Source: an uncultured Clostridia bacterium (lineage in GTDB: Bacteria > Bacillota > Clostridia > UBA1381). From it: 46,807 bases of DNA. The stretch spans positions 1 to 46,807 of the forward strand of contig CALXWJ010000007.1 in assembly GCA_944392335.1 (NCBI GenBank), written 5' to 3'. Positions 7,408 through 16,519 of the stretch are shown here, piece by piece. The notes below the pieces were generated by a model. That model saw only the letters and a program-made list of their open reading frames with translations. It had not been told where the DNA came from and did no database searches. The position numbers and the translations under genes were made by a program. The number at the start of each line of letters is the position of its first letter. The first letter of the stretch is position 1.

Positions 7408-8472
7408 TTGGAAAAAATCATCAGTCTCGAAAATGTAGCTTTAGCCTTTGACGGAGAAACAATTTTGAACAACATCAGTCTGGACATTTACGACAAAGAG
7501 TTTGTAACACTTTTAGGTCCGTCCGGATGCGGCAAAACGACAACTCTTCGTATCATCGGCGGTTTTTTGGAACCTGACAGCGGGAATGTTATTTTCGAGG
7601 GAAAGAAAATAAACAATCTTCCCCCGCACAAAAGAAATATAAACACCGTTTTTCAGCGTTACGCACTCTTCCCTCACCTAAACGTCTATGATAATATCGC
7701 TTTTGGGCTGAGGGTGAAAAAGGCACAGGAATCCGAAATACGAACGCGTGTAACGCAAATACTTAAACTTGTTAACTTATCAGGATTTGAAAAACGTTCC
7801 ATTGGACGCCTGTCCGGCGGACAGCAGCAGCGTGTTGCAATAGCCCGGGCGCTTGTCAACCGTCCCAAAGTTTTATTGTTGGACGAGCCGTTAGGCGCTC
7901 TTGACTTAAAGCTTAGAAAGGAAATGCAGATCGAGCTGAAGAAAATCCAGCAAAGTCTTGAAATAACCTTTATATATGTAACCCACGACCAGGAGGAAGC
8001 TTTAACAATGAGCGATACCGTCGTGGTAATGAATAACGGAGATATCCAGCAAATAGGCACACCTCAGGATATCTATAATGAGCCCATAAATGCCTTTGTT
8101 GCAGATTTTATCGGTGAAAGCAACATTCTGGACGGTGTTATGAGAAAAGATTTTCTCGTATCTATGCACGGTCATGATTTTGAATGTGTTGATAAAGGCT
8201 TTAATGATAATGAAGAAGTGGATGTGGTCATAAGGCCGGAAGATATAAAGATAACAACACCGGACAATGCAAAAATCTCAGGGACAGTGACAAATGTAAC
8301 ATTTAAGGGCGTTCACTTTGAAATGTCGGTAAAATCCGAAAATTTTGACTGGCTTATCCACTCTACAAAAGCAGCGGAGCCGGGGAGCAAAATCGGCATG
8401 AACTTTGATCCTTTTGATATCCATATCATGAGAAAAACAAAAGTGAGGTGCTGCGATAATGAATCAGAATAA
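7408..8472 (+). CDS. potA: spermidine/putrescine ABC importer, ATPase
   Basis: A 354-residue cytoplasmic ATP-binding subunit of a polyamine importer. The ABC domain shows Walker [10 protein letters not shown] (about residues 38-46), the Q-loop in [14 protein letters not shown], signature [15 protein letters not shown], Walker [13 protein letters not shown] and the switch His in VTHDQEEA. The C-terminal ~110 residues form a TOBE-type beta domain (IRPEDIKI), as in PotA/MalK-class ATPases. The start is a TTG at 7408 with GGAGG 7 nt upstream; there is no ATG nearby. It is the first gene of potABCD and overlaps potB by 14 bp, indicating translational coupling. The polyamine assignment comes from the PotD neighbour and gene order. 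Confidence 0.93.
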   Translation: MEKIISLENVALAFDGETILNNISLDIYDKEFVTLLGPSGCGKTTTLRIIGGFLEPDSGNVIFEGKKINNLPPHKRNINTVFQRYALFPHLNVYDNIAFGLRVKKAQESEIRTRVTQILKLVNLSGFEKRSIGRLSGGQQQRVAIARALVNRPKVLLLDEPLGALDLKLRKEMQIELKKIQQSLEITFIYVTHDQEEALTMSDTVVVMNNGDIQQIGTPQDIYNEPINAFVADFIGESNILDGVMRKDFLVSMHGHDFECVDKGFNDNEEVDVVIRPEDIKITTPDNAKISGTVTNVTFKGVHFEMSVKSENFDWLIHSTKAAEPGSKIGMNFDPFDIHIMRKTKVRCCDNESE

Positions 8473-9295
8473 AAAAGGCAACGGGATGCTTTCTTATCTT
8501 ACGGCATCACCTTACATTTTATGGATGATTATTTTTATAATCGTACCCCTTGCAATGGTTGCATACTTTGCATTCACAGACAGCAACGGGCAATTTACAT
8601 TTGAATATATAAAATCGGTAGGACAATATACAAATATATTTATCCGTTCCATATGGCTTGCGGCAATTGCTACAATAATATGCTTTTTGCTTGCATATCC
8701 CGTGGCATATATACTGACCAGGCTTGACAAAAACATTCACAGTACCATGATCATGCTTGTGACTCTTCCGATATGGATGAACTTTCTTTTGAGAACATAC
8801 GCGTGGATGACGCTTTTGGGCAATAACGGGATCATAAATTCGATACTTGGTTTTATCGGTCTTGGCCCGTATAAGCTTTTAAATACTCAGGGCGCCGTTG
8901 TACTGGGTATGGTTTACAACTATCTACCGTATATGATATTGCCGCTTTATACCGTTATGATCAAAATCGATAAAAGTATTTTGGAAGCGGCACAGGATCT
9001 CGGATGCAACGGAGCACAGGTGATATTCCGTGTGGTATTGCCTCTGAGCGTTCCGGGGATCACCTCGGGAATAACTATGGTATTTGTCCCCGCCATCAGC
9101 ACCTTTATCATTTCAAGAATGTTAGGCGGAGGGTCAAACCTATTGATAGGCGACCTTATCGAAATGCAGTTTTTAGGAAATTCCTATAATCCCAACTTAG
9201 GAGCGGCAATTTCATTGATACTTATGGTTATCGTTTTAATAATAATGACCGTTATGAACCAATTTGACGGTGATGACGATAAAGTATTAATATAA
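8459..9295 (+). CDS. potB: spermidine/putrescine ABC importer, permease
   Basis: A 278-residue inner permease with six hydrophobic segments, starting with the N-terminal [21 protein letters not shown]. The EAA loop typical of binding-protein-dependent permeases is present as [20 protein letters not shown]. It forms the channel heterodimer with PotC. The gene starts inside the end of potA, with a GAGGTG ribosome site lying in potA codons. It is followed 10 bp later by potC. Confidence 0.92.
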   Translation: MNQNKKGNGMLSYLTASPYILWMIIFIIVPLAMVAYFAFTDSNGQFTFEYIKSVGQYTNIFIRSIWLAAIATIICFLLAYPVAYILTRLDKNIHSTMIMLVTLPIWMNFLLRTYAWMTLLGNNGIINSILGFIGLGPYKLLNTQGAVVLGMVYNYLPYMILPLYTVMIKIDKSILEAAQDLGCNGAQVIFRVVLPLSVPGITSGITMVFVPAISTFIISRMLGGGSNLLIGDLIEMQFLGNSYNPNLGAAISLILMVIVLIIMTVMNQFDGDDDKVLI

Positions 9296-9311
9296 AAGGA
9301 GGGATATGAAA

Positions 9312-10133
9312 ATGAAAAAAATTTCTAAAATTTATTTAGCGCTTATATTTTTATTTTTATATGCTCCAATTTTTGTGTTAATTGTATTTTCATTTAATAC
9401 AACAAAAAGCAAAACAGTTTTCTCCGGGTTTACCCTTGACTGGTATGTAAAGCTTTTCAATAACGATTTAATACTGACGTCATTGAGAAATACACTGTTT
9501 ATCGCGACCTTTGCATCGATAATATCGACTGTACTCGGAACGACCGCCTCGATCGGTTTTTCAAGGATGAAAAGATTCCAGCGAAGCATTGCCATGAATG
9601 TAAATAACATTCCGATTATCAACCCGGAAATAGTAACCGGTGTATCATTAATGCTTTTATTTGTTTTCTTTTCCGTGAGGATGAACTTTGAATTTGGATT
9701 TATAACCCTTCTGCTTGCACATATAACCTTTGATGTACCTTACGTGGTATTGAATGTTATGCCTAAATTCAGGCAGATGGATCCTCATTTATATGAAGCC
9801 GCGCAGGATCTTGGCTGCAGTCCGGTAAAAGCATTTTTTAAGGTTGTCATGCCTGAGATAATGCCCGGTGTTCTTTCGGGATTTTTTATGAGCTTTGCTT
9901 TTTCCCTTGATGATTTTGTCATCAGTTATTTTACAAGCGGTTCAACATCCCAGACCTTGCCTATTACCATATACTCTATGACAAGACGAAAGGTAAGCCC
10001 TGAAATAAACGCGTTGTCTACAATAATTTTTCTTGTGGTGGTAATAGTTCTTGTTCTTAAAAATATAATTGAAAAAAATAATCAGAAAAAATTACAAAAC
10101 ACTGCTTTAATAGATATTGAAACAGAATTATAA
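9312..10133 (+). CDS. potC: spermidine/putrescine ABC importer, permease
   Basis: A 273-residue permease with six membrane segments and the EAA loop [25 protein letters not shown]; the C-terminal VLVLKNIIEKNNQKK tail is cytoplasmic. It is the PotB partner. The ATG at 9312 is preferred: GGAGGG ends 8 nt upstream, whereas the ATG at 9306 leaves only 2 nt. It sits between potB (16 bp) and potD (117 bp). Confidence 0.92.
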   Translation: MKKISKIYLALIFLFLYAPIFVLIVFSFNTTKSKTVFSGFTLDWYVKLFNNDLILTSLRNTLFIATFASIISTVLGTTASIGFSRMKRFQRSIAMNVNNIPIINPEIVTGVSLMLLFVFFSVRMNFEFGFITLLLAHITFDVPYVVLNVMPKFRQMDPHLYEAAQDLGCSPVKAFFKVVMPEIMPGVLSGFFMSFAFSLDDFVISYFTSGSTSQTLPITIYSMTRRKVSPEINALSTIIFLVVVIVLVLKNIIEKNNQKKLQNTALIDIETEL

Positions 10134-10141
10134 TTTTTTTA

Positions 10142-10169
10142 GGCATTGGGAAATAATAATCCCATTGCC
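10142..10169 (+). other. hairpin between potC and potD
   Basis: GGCATTGGG...CCCATTGCC (one mismatch) forms a stem in the 117-bp gap but has no T-run after it. It may protect the upstream mRNA segment or separate expression of the binding protein from that of the membrane subunits. Confidence 0.45.
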
Positions 10170-10250
10170 CTATGCAATTATTCACAAGCTTTATTTTAAG
10201 CATGCTTGACTGAGCTTTTTAAAATTAAAATTTGAAAGGATTTGATAATA

Positions 10251-11375
10251 TTGAAAAAAACCATTATATTTTTAACTTGCGCAATAACTGCGGTTTCGTT
10301 GTTTTCAGGATGTAATTCCGCTCCCGAAACATCATCGATCACCCTTTCCGATCCCGAATACTATCAGAAGTTTAAAGATCAGGATATGTCAATAAATGTA
10401 TATAACTGGGGTGAATACATTGCGGACGGAAGCGAAGACGGTATAATTGACGTAAATGCGGAATTTGAGGCTGCAACAGGTATTAAAGTAAATTATACAA
10501 CCTATGCGACAAACGAAGAATTATATGCAAAAATGAAGGGCGGCGGAGCTGATTATGATATAATCATCCCATCGGATTACATGATCGCGCGTATGATAAA
10601 GGAAGACATGCTGATGCCTCTTGATTATGACCTGATCCCAAATTCAAAATATGTAATGGATACATTCCAAAATCCTATATATGATGAAAATAATGCCCAT
10701 TCAGTCCCCTATACATGGGGTACTGTAGGTATCATTTACAACAAAAACCTCGTAGATGAAACAAATATTGACTGGGATATATTATGGGATGAAAAATATG
10801 CCGATCAAATTTTGATGTTTGATAACCCAAGAGACGCCTTTGCGATCGCGGAAATAATTTTAGGCTATTCTTTAAACACAGAAGATCCTGACGAATTAAG
10901 AGCGGCGGCTGAAAAGCTTAAAGAGCAAAAAAGTCTTGTGCAGGCGTATGTAATGGATGAAATCTTTGATAAGATGGGCGCCGAAGAAGCGGCCCTTGCC
11001 CCATATTATGCAGGCGACGCGGTAACCTTGATGGCTGATTATGACTTCCTCGGTTTTGCAGTGCCCGAAAGCGGAACAAACAGATTCGTAGACGCTATGT
11101 GTATTCCGAAAACCTCACAAAAAGCAGAAGCCGCGCATATGTATATCAATTTCTTAATGGAACCCGAGGTTGCTTTGGCAAACTGTGAATATATCGGTTA
11201 TTCAACACCTCATACAGCCGTATATGAACAGCTTGATGATGAAGTTAAAAACGACGGTTTTTCATATCCGAGTGATGAATACCTTGAAGAAAAAACAACT
11301 TTGTTTGTAAATCTTTCCGATGAAGCAAATCAGCTGATGCAGGATTTGTGGACAGAAATGAAATCTTCAAATTAA
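10251..11375 (+). CDS. potD: spermidine/putrescine-binding lipoprotein
   Basis: A 374-residue extracytoplasmic substrate-binding protein. The lipoprotein signal peptide MKKTIIFLTCAITAVSLFSGC ends in a lipobox LFSGC; the Cys would be lipidated. The mature part begins the PotD fold with INVYNWGEYI, and YDIIIPSDYMIARM, PYTWGTVGIIYN and the acidic polyamine-contact positions are recognisable. The TTG at 10251 is chosen as start: GAAAGGA lies 10 nt upstream, while the in-frame TTG at 10242 leaves 1 nt. It is the last gene of the operon and is followed by a strong terminator. Ligand preference (putrescine or spermidine) cannot be read off. Confidence 0.92.
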   Translation: MKKTIIFLTCAITAVSLFSGCNSAPETSSITLSDPEYYQKFKDQDMSINVYNWGEYIADGSEDGIIDVNAEFEAATGIKVNYTTYATNEELYAKMKGGGADYDIIIPSDYMIARMIKEDMLMPLDYDLIPNSKYVMDTFQNPIYDENNAHSVPYTWGTVGIIYNKNLVDETNIDWDILWDEKYADQILMFDNPRDAFAIAEIILGYSLNTEDPDELRAAAEKLKEQKSLVQAYVMDEIFDKMGAEEAALAPYYAGDAVTLMADYDFLGFAVPESGTNRFVDAMCIPKTSQKAEAAHMYINFLMEPEVALANCEYIGYSTPHTAVYEQLDDEVKNDGFSYPSDEYLEEKTTLFVNLSDEANQLMQDLWTEMKSSN

Positions 11376-11392
11376 GTAAATAAATCAACAAA

Positions 11393-11432
11393 AAAAGCAG
11401 TGTTTCCTATAAATTCGGTTCACTGCTTTTAT
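11393..11432 (+). terminator. bidirectional terminator potD/asnS
   Basis: The stem AAAAGCAGTG/CACTGCTTTT has T-rich flanks on both strands. It serves potD (+) and asnS (-), which converge here. Confidence 0.8.
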
Positions 11433-11460
11433 ATTTCATTGTTTTAGGCGCGGCATAAAA

Positions 11461-12855
11461 TCAATACTCAGCATTTCCTACCGTTCTTGGATATGGAATT
11501 ACATCCCTGATGTTTGAAACGCCTGTAAGATACATAATAATTCTCTCGAATCCAAGTCCGAACCCGGCGTGTTTTGTACCGCCGTACTTACGAAGGTTCA
11601 GATACCATTCATAATCTTCTTCCTTTAATCCCAGCTCCTCGATCCTCCGGAGAAGAACATCATATCTTTCTTCACGCTGGCTTCCGCCGATTATTTCTCC
11701 TACTCCCGGGACTAATAAATCCATTGCGGCAACTGTTTTATTATCGTCGTTTAATCTCATATAAAATGACTTTATTTCTTTTGGATAATCAATTACAAAT
11801 ACAGGCTTTTTAAATATTTTCTCTGTAATATATCTTTCATGCTCTGTCTGCAGATCACATCCCCACTCAACCGGGAAGGTAAAGTTCTCACCGCTCTTTT
11901 TCAAAAGTTCTACCGCTTCTGTATATGTCACCTTCTGATAATCGCTCGCGGCAAGTCTCTCAAGCCTTTCAAGAAGCCCTTTATCCACAAAGCTGTTGAA
12001 AAATTCAAGCTCCTGACGGCAGTTTTTAAGCACATGATTTATAATATGCCTGATCATATCCCATGCAAGTTCCATGTCATCGTTAATATCCGCAAATGCT
12101 ATTTCAGGCTCGATCATCCAAAATTCTGCCGCATGTCTTGCGGTATTTGAATTTTCAGCTCTGAAGGTGGGCCCGAACGTATAAATATTTCCGAACGCCA
12201 TGGCAAATGTTTCGCCCTCTAACTGTCCCGACACTGTCAAATTTGCACTTTTTCCGAAGAAATCCTGAGACCAGTCAATTTTTCCGTCTTGGGTTTTTGG
12301 AGGATTATCCAAATCAAGAGTGGTTACTCTGAACATTTCTCCCGCTCCTTCGCAGTCAGAACCGGTTATCAAAGGCGTATGAACATACACAAAGCCTCTT
12401 TTGTTGAAAAATTCATGAATTGCAAATGCCACTTCACTTCTTACTCTGAATACGGCCGAAAAGAGGTTTGTTCTCGGTCTTAAGTATGCCTGTTCTCTCA
12501 AAAATTCCACCGAATGCCTTTTTTTCTGTAAAGGATAATCAGGAGTTGAAGTACCTTCAACCGTAATCTTTTCAGCCTTTATTTCAAACGGCTGCTTCAT
12601 CTCGGGGGTCAAAGCCACCGTCCCCTCTACAATTATTGCAGCGCCTATGTTTTGCTTGCTTATTTCATCGTAGTTGTCGATTTTTTCCCTTTCAAAAACC
12701 ACCTGCGCCGATTTAAAGCAGCTTCCGTCATTCAGATCAATAAACCCGAAAGCCTTACTGTCACGAATATTCCTTATCCATCCGCCCAAAACGACCTTTT
12801 TCGCGCCAAAGGAATCCATATCGGAGTAAATTTCTTTAATTAAATTTCTTTTCAT
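11461..12855 (-). CDS. asnS: asparaginyl-tRNA synthetase
   Basis: A 464-residue class IIb aminoacyl-tRNA synthetase charging tRNA-Asn. An N-terminal OB-fold anticodon-binding domain (about 15-110, [23 protein letters not shown]) is followed by the catalytic domain. Motif 1 lies around [22 protein letters not shown], motif 2 contains [24 protein letters not shown] and motif 3 is [15 protein letters not shown]. The Asn-type insertion and overall length separate it from AspS. The start at ATG 12855 has GGAGG 6 nt upstream; the adjacent ATG at 12858 is the alternative, and a further upstream in-frame extension has no ribosome site. It is monocistronic with a long leader of about 140 nt. Confidence 0.96.
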   Translation of the reverse strand: MKRNLIKEIYSDMDSFGAKKVVLGGWIRNIRDSKAFGFIDLNDGSCFKSAQVVFEREKIDNYDEISKQNIGAAIIVEGTVALTPEMKQPFEIKAEKITVEGTSTPDYPLQKKRHSVEFLREQAYLRPRTNLFSAVFRVRSEVAFAIHEFFNKRGFVYVHTPLITGSDCEGAGEMFRVTTLDLDNPPKTQDGKIDWSQDFFGKSANLTVSGQLEGETFAMAFGNIYTFGPTFRAENSNTARHAAEFWMIEPEIAFADINDDMELAWDMIRHIINHVLKNCRQELEFFNSFVDKGLLERLERLAASDYQKVTYTEAVELLKKSGENFTFPVEWGCDLQTEHERYITEKIFKKPVFVIDYPKEIKSFYMRLNDDNKTVAAMDLLVPGVGEIIGGSQREERYDVLLRRIEELGLKEEDYEWYLNLRKYGGTKHAGFGLGFERIIMYLTGVSNIRDVIPYPRTVGNAEY

Positions 12856-12959
12856 CATATTCCTCCATTCCGCCGGTTTGTATCGGCAGTACAAATTAAA
12901 CAAAAAATCTGTATATGTTTTTACATATTGTAATACACTGCTTTAAGTAATACATAATA

Positions 12960-12990
12960 AGTATTCAGCAAAAAATTTTTGCTGAATACT
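12960..12990 (-). promoter_or_regulatory. perfect inverted repeat at the 5' end of the asnS leader
   Basis: AGTATTCAGC, an A/T core (aaaaaattttt), then GCTGAATACT: 10-bp outer arms plus a pairing core. It starts about 8 nt after the predicted asnS transcription start. It could be an mRNA 5' stem-loop or an operator. I see no T-box consensus in the leader. Confidence 0.6.
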
Positions 12991-13004
12991 GAATTTACCA
13001 ATAT

Positions 13005-13033
13005 ATTATATACCAAACGGATTCAAATGTCAA
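13005..13033 (-). promoter_or_regulatory. consensus promoter of asnS
   Basis: Minus strand: TTGACA (13033-13028), 17-bp spacer, TATAAT (13010-13005), a perfect sigma-A promoter. Confidence 0.85.
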
Positions 13034-13122
13034 TCATTTGTTTTTTTTAGTTTCCCCGTTTTAAAATTATGGCATTATGTGTTAAAATAGTTACACATAA
13101 TGCAATATGCCTGTATAAATAT

Positions 13123-13163
13123 AAAATCCCGCCGGATTTTTTGAGATATCCGACAGGATTTTT
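13123..13163 (-). terminator. terminator of the histidine kinase operon
   Basis: A long stem pairs AAAATCCCGCCGGAT with ATCCGACAGGATTTT (two mismatches), with a 10-nt loop and T-rich ends on both strands. It lies 24 bp beyond the kinase stop. Confidence 0.65.
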
Positions 13164-13186
13164 ACATTCATATATTTTTGTTGATC

Positions 13187-15478
13187 CTACAGGTTAATAA
13201 TAACCTTAAACAGGTCCCCGTCTGTCCTTACCTTAAGGCTTCCGCCAAAGGCTTCAATATAGCTTTTTGCGATCGCAAGCCCCAGACCGCTCCCTTCACG
13301 GCTTCTGCTTTCATCTCCTCTGATAAACCTTTCGGTTATTTCATCTTCATCAAAATCCATCTGATAGGAGGATATGTTTTTGAACTCTATTTCCGCTTTA
13401 TCATTCTTTTTCAATGAAATATACACTCTTGTATGTTCCATAGAGTATTTTAATATATTATTTATAAGATTTTCAAAAACCCTTGCGAGTTTTTTCCCAT
13501 CCGCCATAACATAAACCTCATCCTCTATATTTGTTTTAAAGTCAAGGGAGGTTTTCTTTATTTCCTTGTCATTTTCACCCAAAACCTGTTTTAAAAGCAT
13601 TGAAACATCTATCTTTTCAATATTGAAATTTTCATTTCCGCTCTGCACCTTTGATATGTCAAACAGATCCTGGGTAAGATTTTTAAGTCTCTGACTTTTG
13701 CTCATAATGATTTTAACATAGTCGTTTGCCTCACTTGGCGTCAGATTTTCTTTGTTCAACAGCTCAGCATAATTTATAATGGAGGTTAGGGGTGTTTTAA
13801 GATCGTGGGATACATTTGTTATAAGCTCTGTTTTCATACGCTCTGCCCTTACTTCATGTTCAACCGACTTTTTTATCCCGTCTCTTATCATATTGACGTC
13901 CTCACACATCAAGCCCAATATGCCGCTGTCGGTTCTGTCTATTTTGTATTCAATATTTCCGTTTTTAATTTCTGATATTGCTCTTCTCAATTCATCAAAA
14001 ATCGCGAATTTTCTTGAAATAAAATACCATACAGCCGCCAAAAGCACTATTACCAAAATTATGGATAAATGCGCAAATATGCATAATAAAAGCGTGTACC
14101 CGATAAGTCCCGATGTTATTATAACACCAATTTTTTCAGAGTGCATAATTTTGGAAAGTGATTTTGCATTTTTCAAGTGACTCTTAAGCTTAATATAACA
14201 CTTCTTTAAAAAACAAAAAATTCTGTATGTTAAAGAGTGTTTTATAAGAGTTTTATTTTTTATGTTTCTTGCCCATGATAATACCAACCCCTCAAATATG
14301 AATCCAAAAACTCCTGCAATTACCGCAACTCCCGCAACCACTACGCTTACCGGTATATATGAAAAAAGCGCATATTCAATAAAAAAGATGCATACAGCCG
14401 TTCCCGAAACAGCCGCCGCAATCAATATTATCGGCTGTATTTCACTGAACATATAGTCAATTTTCATCAGCTTTATTTTATCGCTTCCCTTTTCCTTTCC
14501 GCATACAATAATAAGATATACCAAAAGCAAAAGCATTACCAATAACAATACCCCGATTTCAGATGCATATCCCATCACTTCATTTCTCTCATGAAGCCAC
14601 TCTGCCATAACATATGATGCGGTTTGAGGTTTTACCATTACATAAATAGTCACATCATCAAACAATTCATTTTCACCGTAAACCCACGGAAAGTCAAAGG
14701 AATTGGAACATGAGGTACTCTGTGTTTCTCTGTTGTCATTATAATTGAATGTAACATAATGTTCTGAATTTAAAAACTGACTTTTATCAGCAACATCACT
14801 GTTTGCATAAATTTTTTCATAATTTTCTCCGTTAAGCACAATGTAATAATTCACAGCTTCGTCATCTGCATTTGAAAGATTTTTTTCTATCTTTTCATTA
14901 AGCATATTACGGAGTTCCTGTGTGGTTATTGTCTTTTTGTTTTTTTCGGTGTAATTTACAGATGAATTTTCTTCACCGTCATTGTTTTCTTCATATGTAT
15001 TTTCACTTTCTCCGTCCTGCGTACTCCCACGCTCCTGGGGTAATTCTGTAGGCTGAGGCTGTAAATCAACATTATCGGTTGCCTCCCCGTTTTGTGTGTC
15101 AAAAGACTCTTTCGGCAATTCGGTTGGCTGAGGCTCTGAATCAGCAGTATCTGTTGTTTCTCCATCTTCAAGCCTTTTAAACATATCTTCATCTGCAGGA
15201 TAGCTTTCGGTTTCATTTTCACTGATATTGTCATCAATTACAATATCATTTTCTCCCATATAATTTTCAACATATAAATATGCATTTGCAACTGCCCATA
15301 TCGGTTCCGACAGCTTTTCACGTATATAGTGACTGTCCCCGAAAGACGGTTCAAAGCGATAAACCGAGTCTCTTCTGCTCTCTATTGATATAATGCCGTT
15401 TGCGGCAAGACTTCCGCAGGCTGCAAATATTATACCCACCAACAACGCCGCCGCGATTTTAAAATATTTATTGTACAT
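13187..15478 (-). CDS. membrane sensor histidine kinase
   Basis: A 763-residue sensor kinase. An N-terminal membrane anchor (about 5-25) precedes a ~290-residue extracytoplasmic region that is acidic and low-complexity, with a duplicated 25-residue Pro/Glu/Thr repeat (QPQPTELPKE / QPQPTELPQE). Five to six further membrane segments follow (about 315-340, 365-420, 465-505). Cytoplasmic: HisKA with the phospho-acceptor His558 in NVSHDLKTPLTSI, then HATPase with an N-box around FENLINNILKYS and a G-box GSGLGLAIAKSY. The signal is unknown. The ATG at 15478 is preferred over the in-frame TTG at 15502, because AAAGGA lies upstream and the TTG would overlap the regulator's stop. It is transcribed 16 bp after the response regulator gene. 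Confidence 0.9.
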   Translation of the reverse strand: MYNKYFKIAAALLVGIIFAACGSLAANGIISIESRRDSVYRFEPSFGDSHYIREKLSEPIWAVANAYLYVENYMGENDIVIDDNISENETESYPADEDMFKRLEDGETTDTADSEPQPTELPKESFDTQNGEATDNVDLQPQPTELPQERGSTQDGESENTYEENNDGEENSSVNYTEKNKKTITTQELRNMLNEKIEKNLSNADDEAVNYYIVLNGENYEKIYANSDVADKSQFLNSEHYVTFNYNDNRETQSTSCSNSFDFPWVYGENELFDDVTIYVMVKPQTASYVMAEWLHERNEVMGYASEIGVLLLVMLLLLVYLIIVCGKEKGSDKIKLMKIDYMFSEIQPIILIAAAVSGTAVCIFFIEYALFSYIPVSVVVAGVAVIAGVFGFIFEGLVLSWARNIKNKTLIKHSLTYRIFCFLKKCYIKLKSHLKNAKSLSKIMHSEKIGVIITSGLIGYTLLLCIFAHLSIILVIVLLAAVWYFISRKFAIFDELRRAISEIKNGNIEYKIDRTDSGILGLMCEDVNMIRDGIKKSVEHEVRAERMKTELITNVSHDLKTPLTSIINYAELLNKENLTPSEANDYVKIIMSKSQRLKNLTQDLFDISKVQSGNENFNIEKIDVSMLLKQVLGENDKEIKKTSLDFKTNIEDEVYVMADGKKLARVFENLINNILKYSMEHTRVYISLKKNDKAEIEFKNISSYQMDFDEDEITERFIRGDESRSREGSGLGLAIAKSYIEAFGGSLKVRTDGDLFKVIINL
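15039..15190 (-). repeat. 75-bp tandem duplication inside the kinase ectodomain
   Basis: Two in-frame copies offset by 75 bp (15039 and 15114) each encode a 25-residue Pro/Glu/Thr-rich unit containing PQPTELP. Divergence is moderate and the frame is preserved. Confidence 0.75.
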
Positions 15479-15494
15479 TTCTTCATCTTCCTTT

Positions 15495-16190
15495 CTAATC
15501 AAGGGAAATTTTGTATCCTATCCCCCATACCACCTTCAAAAATTTAGGTTCTTTCGGATTTATTTCTATCTTTTCTCTGATATGACGTATATGTACCGCA
15601 ACCGCATTATCGCTTACGATCGTATCATCCTTCCATACGATTCTGTAAATTTCGTCAACCGAAAAGACTTTTCCCTCGTTTTTTGCCAACAACTCTACTA
15701 TTTTATATTCAAGTTTCGTAAGCTTTATCGCTTCACCGTCTACGGTTACCGTTTTTTTGTCGGTATCCACCGTCATAGTACCTATTTTTATAATATTTTC
15801 TTCTTCCTTCATACCCCCAAGCATTGTGTATCTTCTTATCTGTGACTTAACTCTTGCCATAAGCTCTGAGGGATTAAACGGTTTTGTTACATAATCATCA
15901 GCCCCTGCCGTAAGTCCCAGTATCTTGTCGCAGTCCTCCGATTTCGCCGAAAGAAGAATAACCGGGATATTTTTTGCAGTTCGTATTTTAATCAGTGTTT
16001 CGACTCCGTTTAACTCCGGCATCATAATATCCAGTATTATCAAATGTATCTCATTTTCCATTACCGCGTCTATTGCCTCAAGTCCGTTATACGCTTTTAT
16101 AACCTCATATCCGTCCGCCTTTAAAAACAGCTCAATGCTTCTGACAATTTCTTTATCATCGTCGACCACAAGAACATTATATTTCTTCAT
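15495..16190 (-). CDS. OmpR/PhoB-family response regulator
   Basis: A 231-residue DNA-binding response regulator. The receiver domain (about 1-120) has the acidic pocket D10-D12, phospho-acceptor Asp54 in LIILDIMMPELNG, the switch Ser81 (LLSAKSED) and Lys103 (TKPFNPSEL). The C-terminal winged-helix domain (about 130-228) shows LTKLEYKIVELLAKNEGKVFS and the recognition helix VAVHIRHIREKIE. The ATG at 16190 has AAGGAGG about 7 nt upstream; 12 more in-frame upstream codons have no ribosome site. It is co-transcribed with the kinase gene. TTCTTAA direct repeats before the promoter suggest autoregulation. Confidence 0.93.
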   Translation of the reverse strand: MKKYNVLVVDDDKEIVRSIELFLKADGYEVIKAYNGLEAIDAVMENEIHLIILDIMMPELNGVETLIKIRTAKNIPVILLSAKSEDCDKILGLTAGADDYVTKPFNPSELMARVKSQIRRYTMLGGMKEEENIIKIGTMTVDTDKKTVTVDGEAIKLTKLEYKIVELLAKNEGKVFSVDEIYRIVWKDDTIVSDNAVAVHIRHIREKIEINPKEPKFLKVVWGIGYKISLD

Positions 16191-16212
16191 ACCTTTTCCT
16201 CCTTCGGACATT

Positions 16213-16267
16213 ATTATATCAAACATTTCTTAGTATTGCCCTAATAAAATTCTTAAGTTTTTCTTAA
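16213..16267 (-). promoter_or_regulatory. response regulator promoter with direct repeats
   Basis: Minus strand: TATAAT at 16218-16213, with a poor -35 (GGGCAA) at 17 bp. Upstream, TTCTTAA (plus-strand reading) occurs at 16250-16256 and 16261-16267, an 11-bp period, with a further TTCTTA at 16227-16232. A weak -35 preceded by phased direct repeats is the usual layout for activation by an OmpR/PhoB-type regulator. Confidence 0.6.
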
Positions 16268-16314
16268 TTTTTGCTGAAAAAAATTAATATACCCGAATAT
16301 GATTTTTTTAAATC

Positions 16315-16346
16315 GGAGCAACGCTCCCGCTTTGCTTGCAAGGAGC
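16315..16346. other. alternative-pairing GGAGC/GCTCC triplet
   Basis: GGAGC (16315-16319), GCTCC (16323-16327) and GGAGC (16342-16346) lie in a row, so the middle segment can pair with either flank. The segment 16313-16370 is noticeably more GC-rich than its surroundings. It lies in the 330-bp divergent gap between the response regulator and dipeptidase genes, where I see no gene. Confidence 0.3.
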
Positions 16347-16519
16347 AGAGATCGCGACAGCTGCACTTAGGTTATAAATCCTGAGTATACAGTCATATTT
16401 TATTATAAAATTCTAATTATGTCAAATAAGAATAATTATACAAAAATCCAAAGGACAGGCAAAATTGCCGATTTTTTTCATATCTTTATTTTAACTATAT
16501 TATTTAAAGGAAAATGATT

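Noticed and set aside
14956-15237. 93-residue minus-strand frame within the kinase ectodomain
   Set aside because: Alternate frame of a low-complexity tandem repeat in a clearly coding kinase gene.
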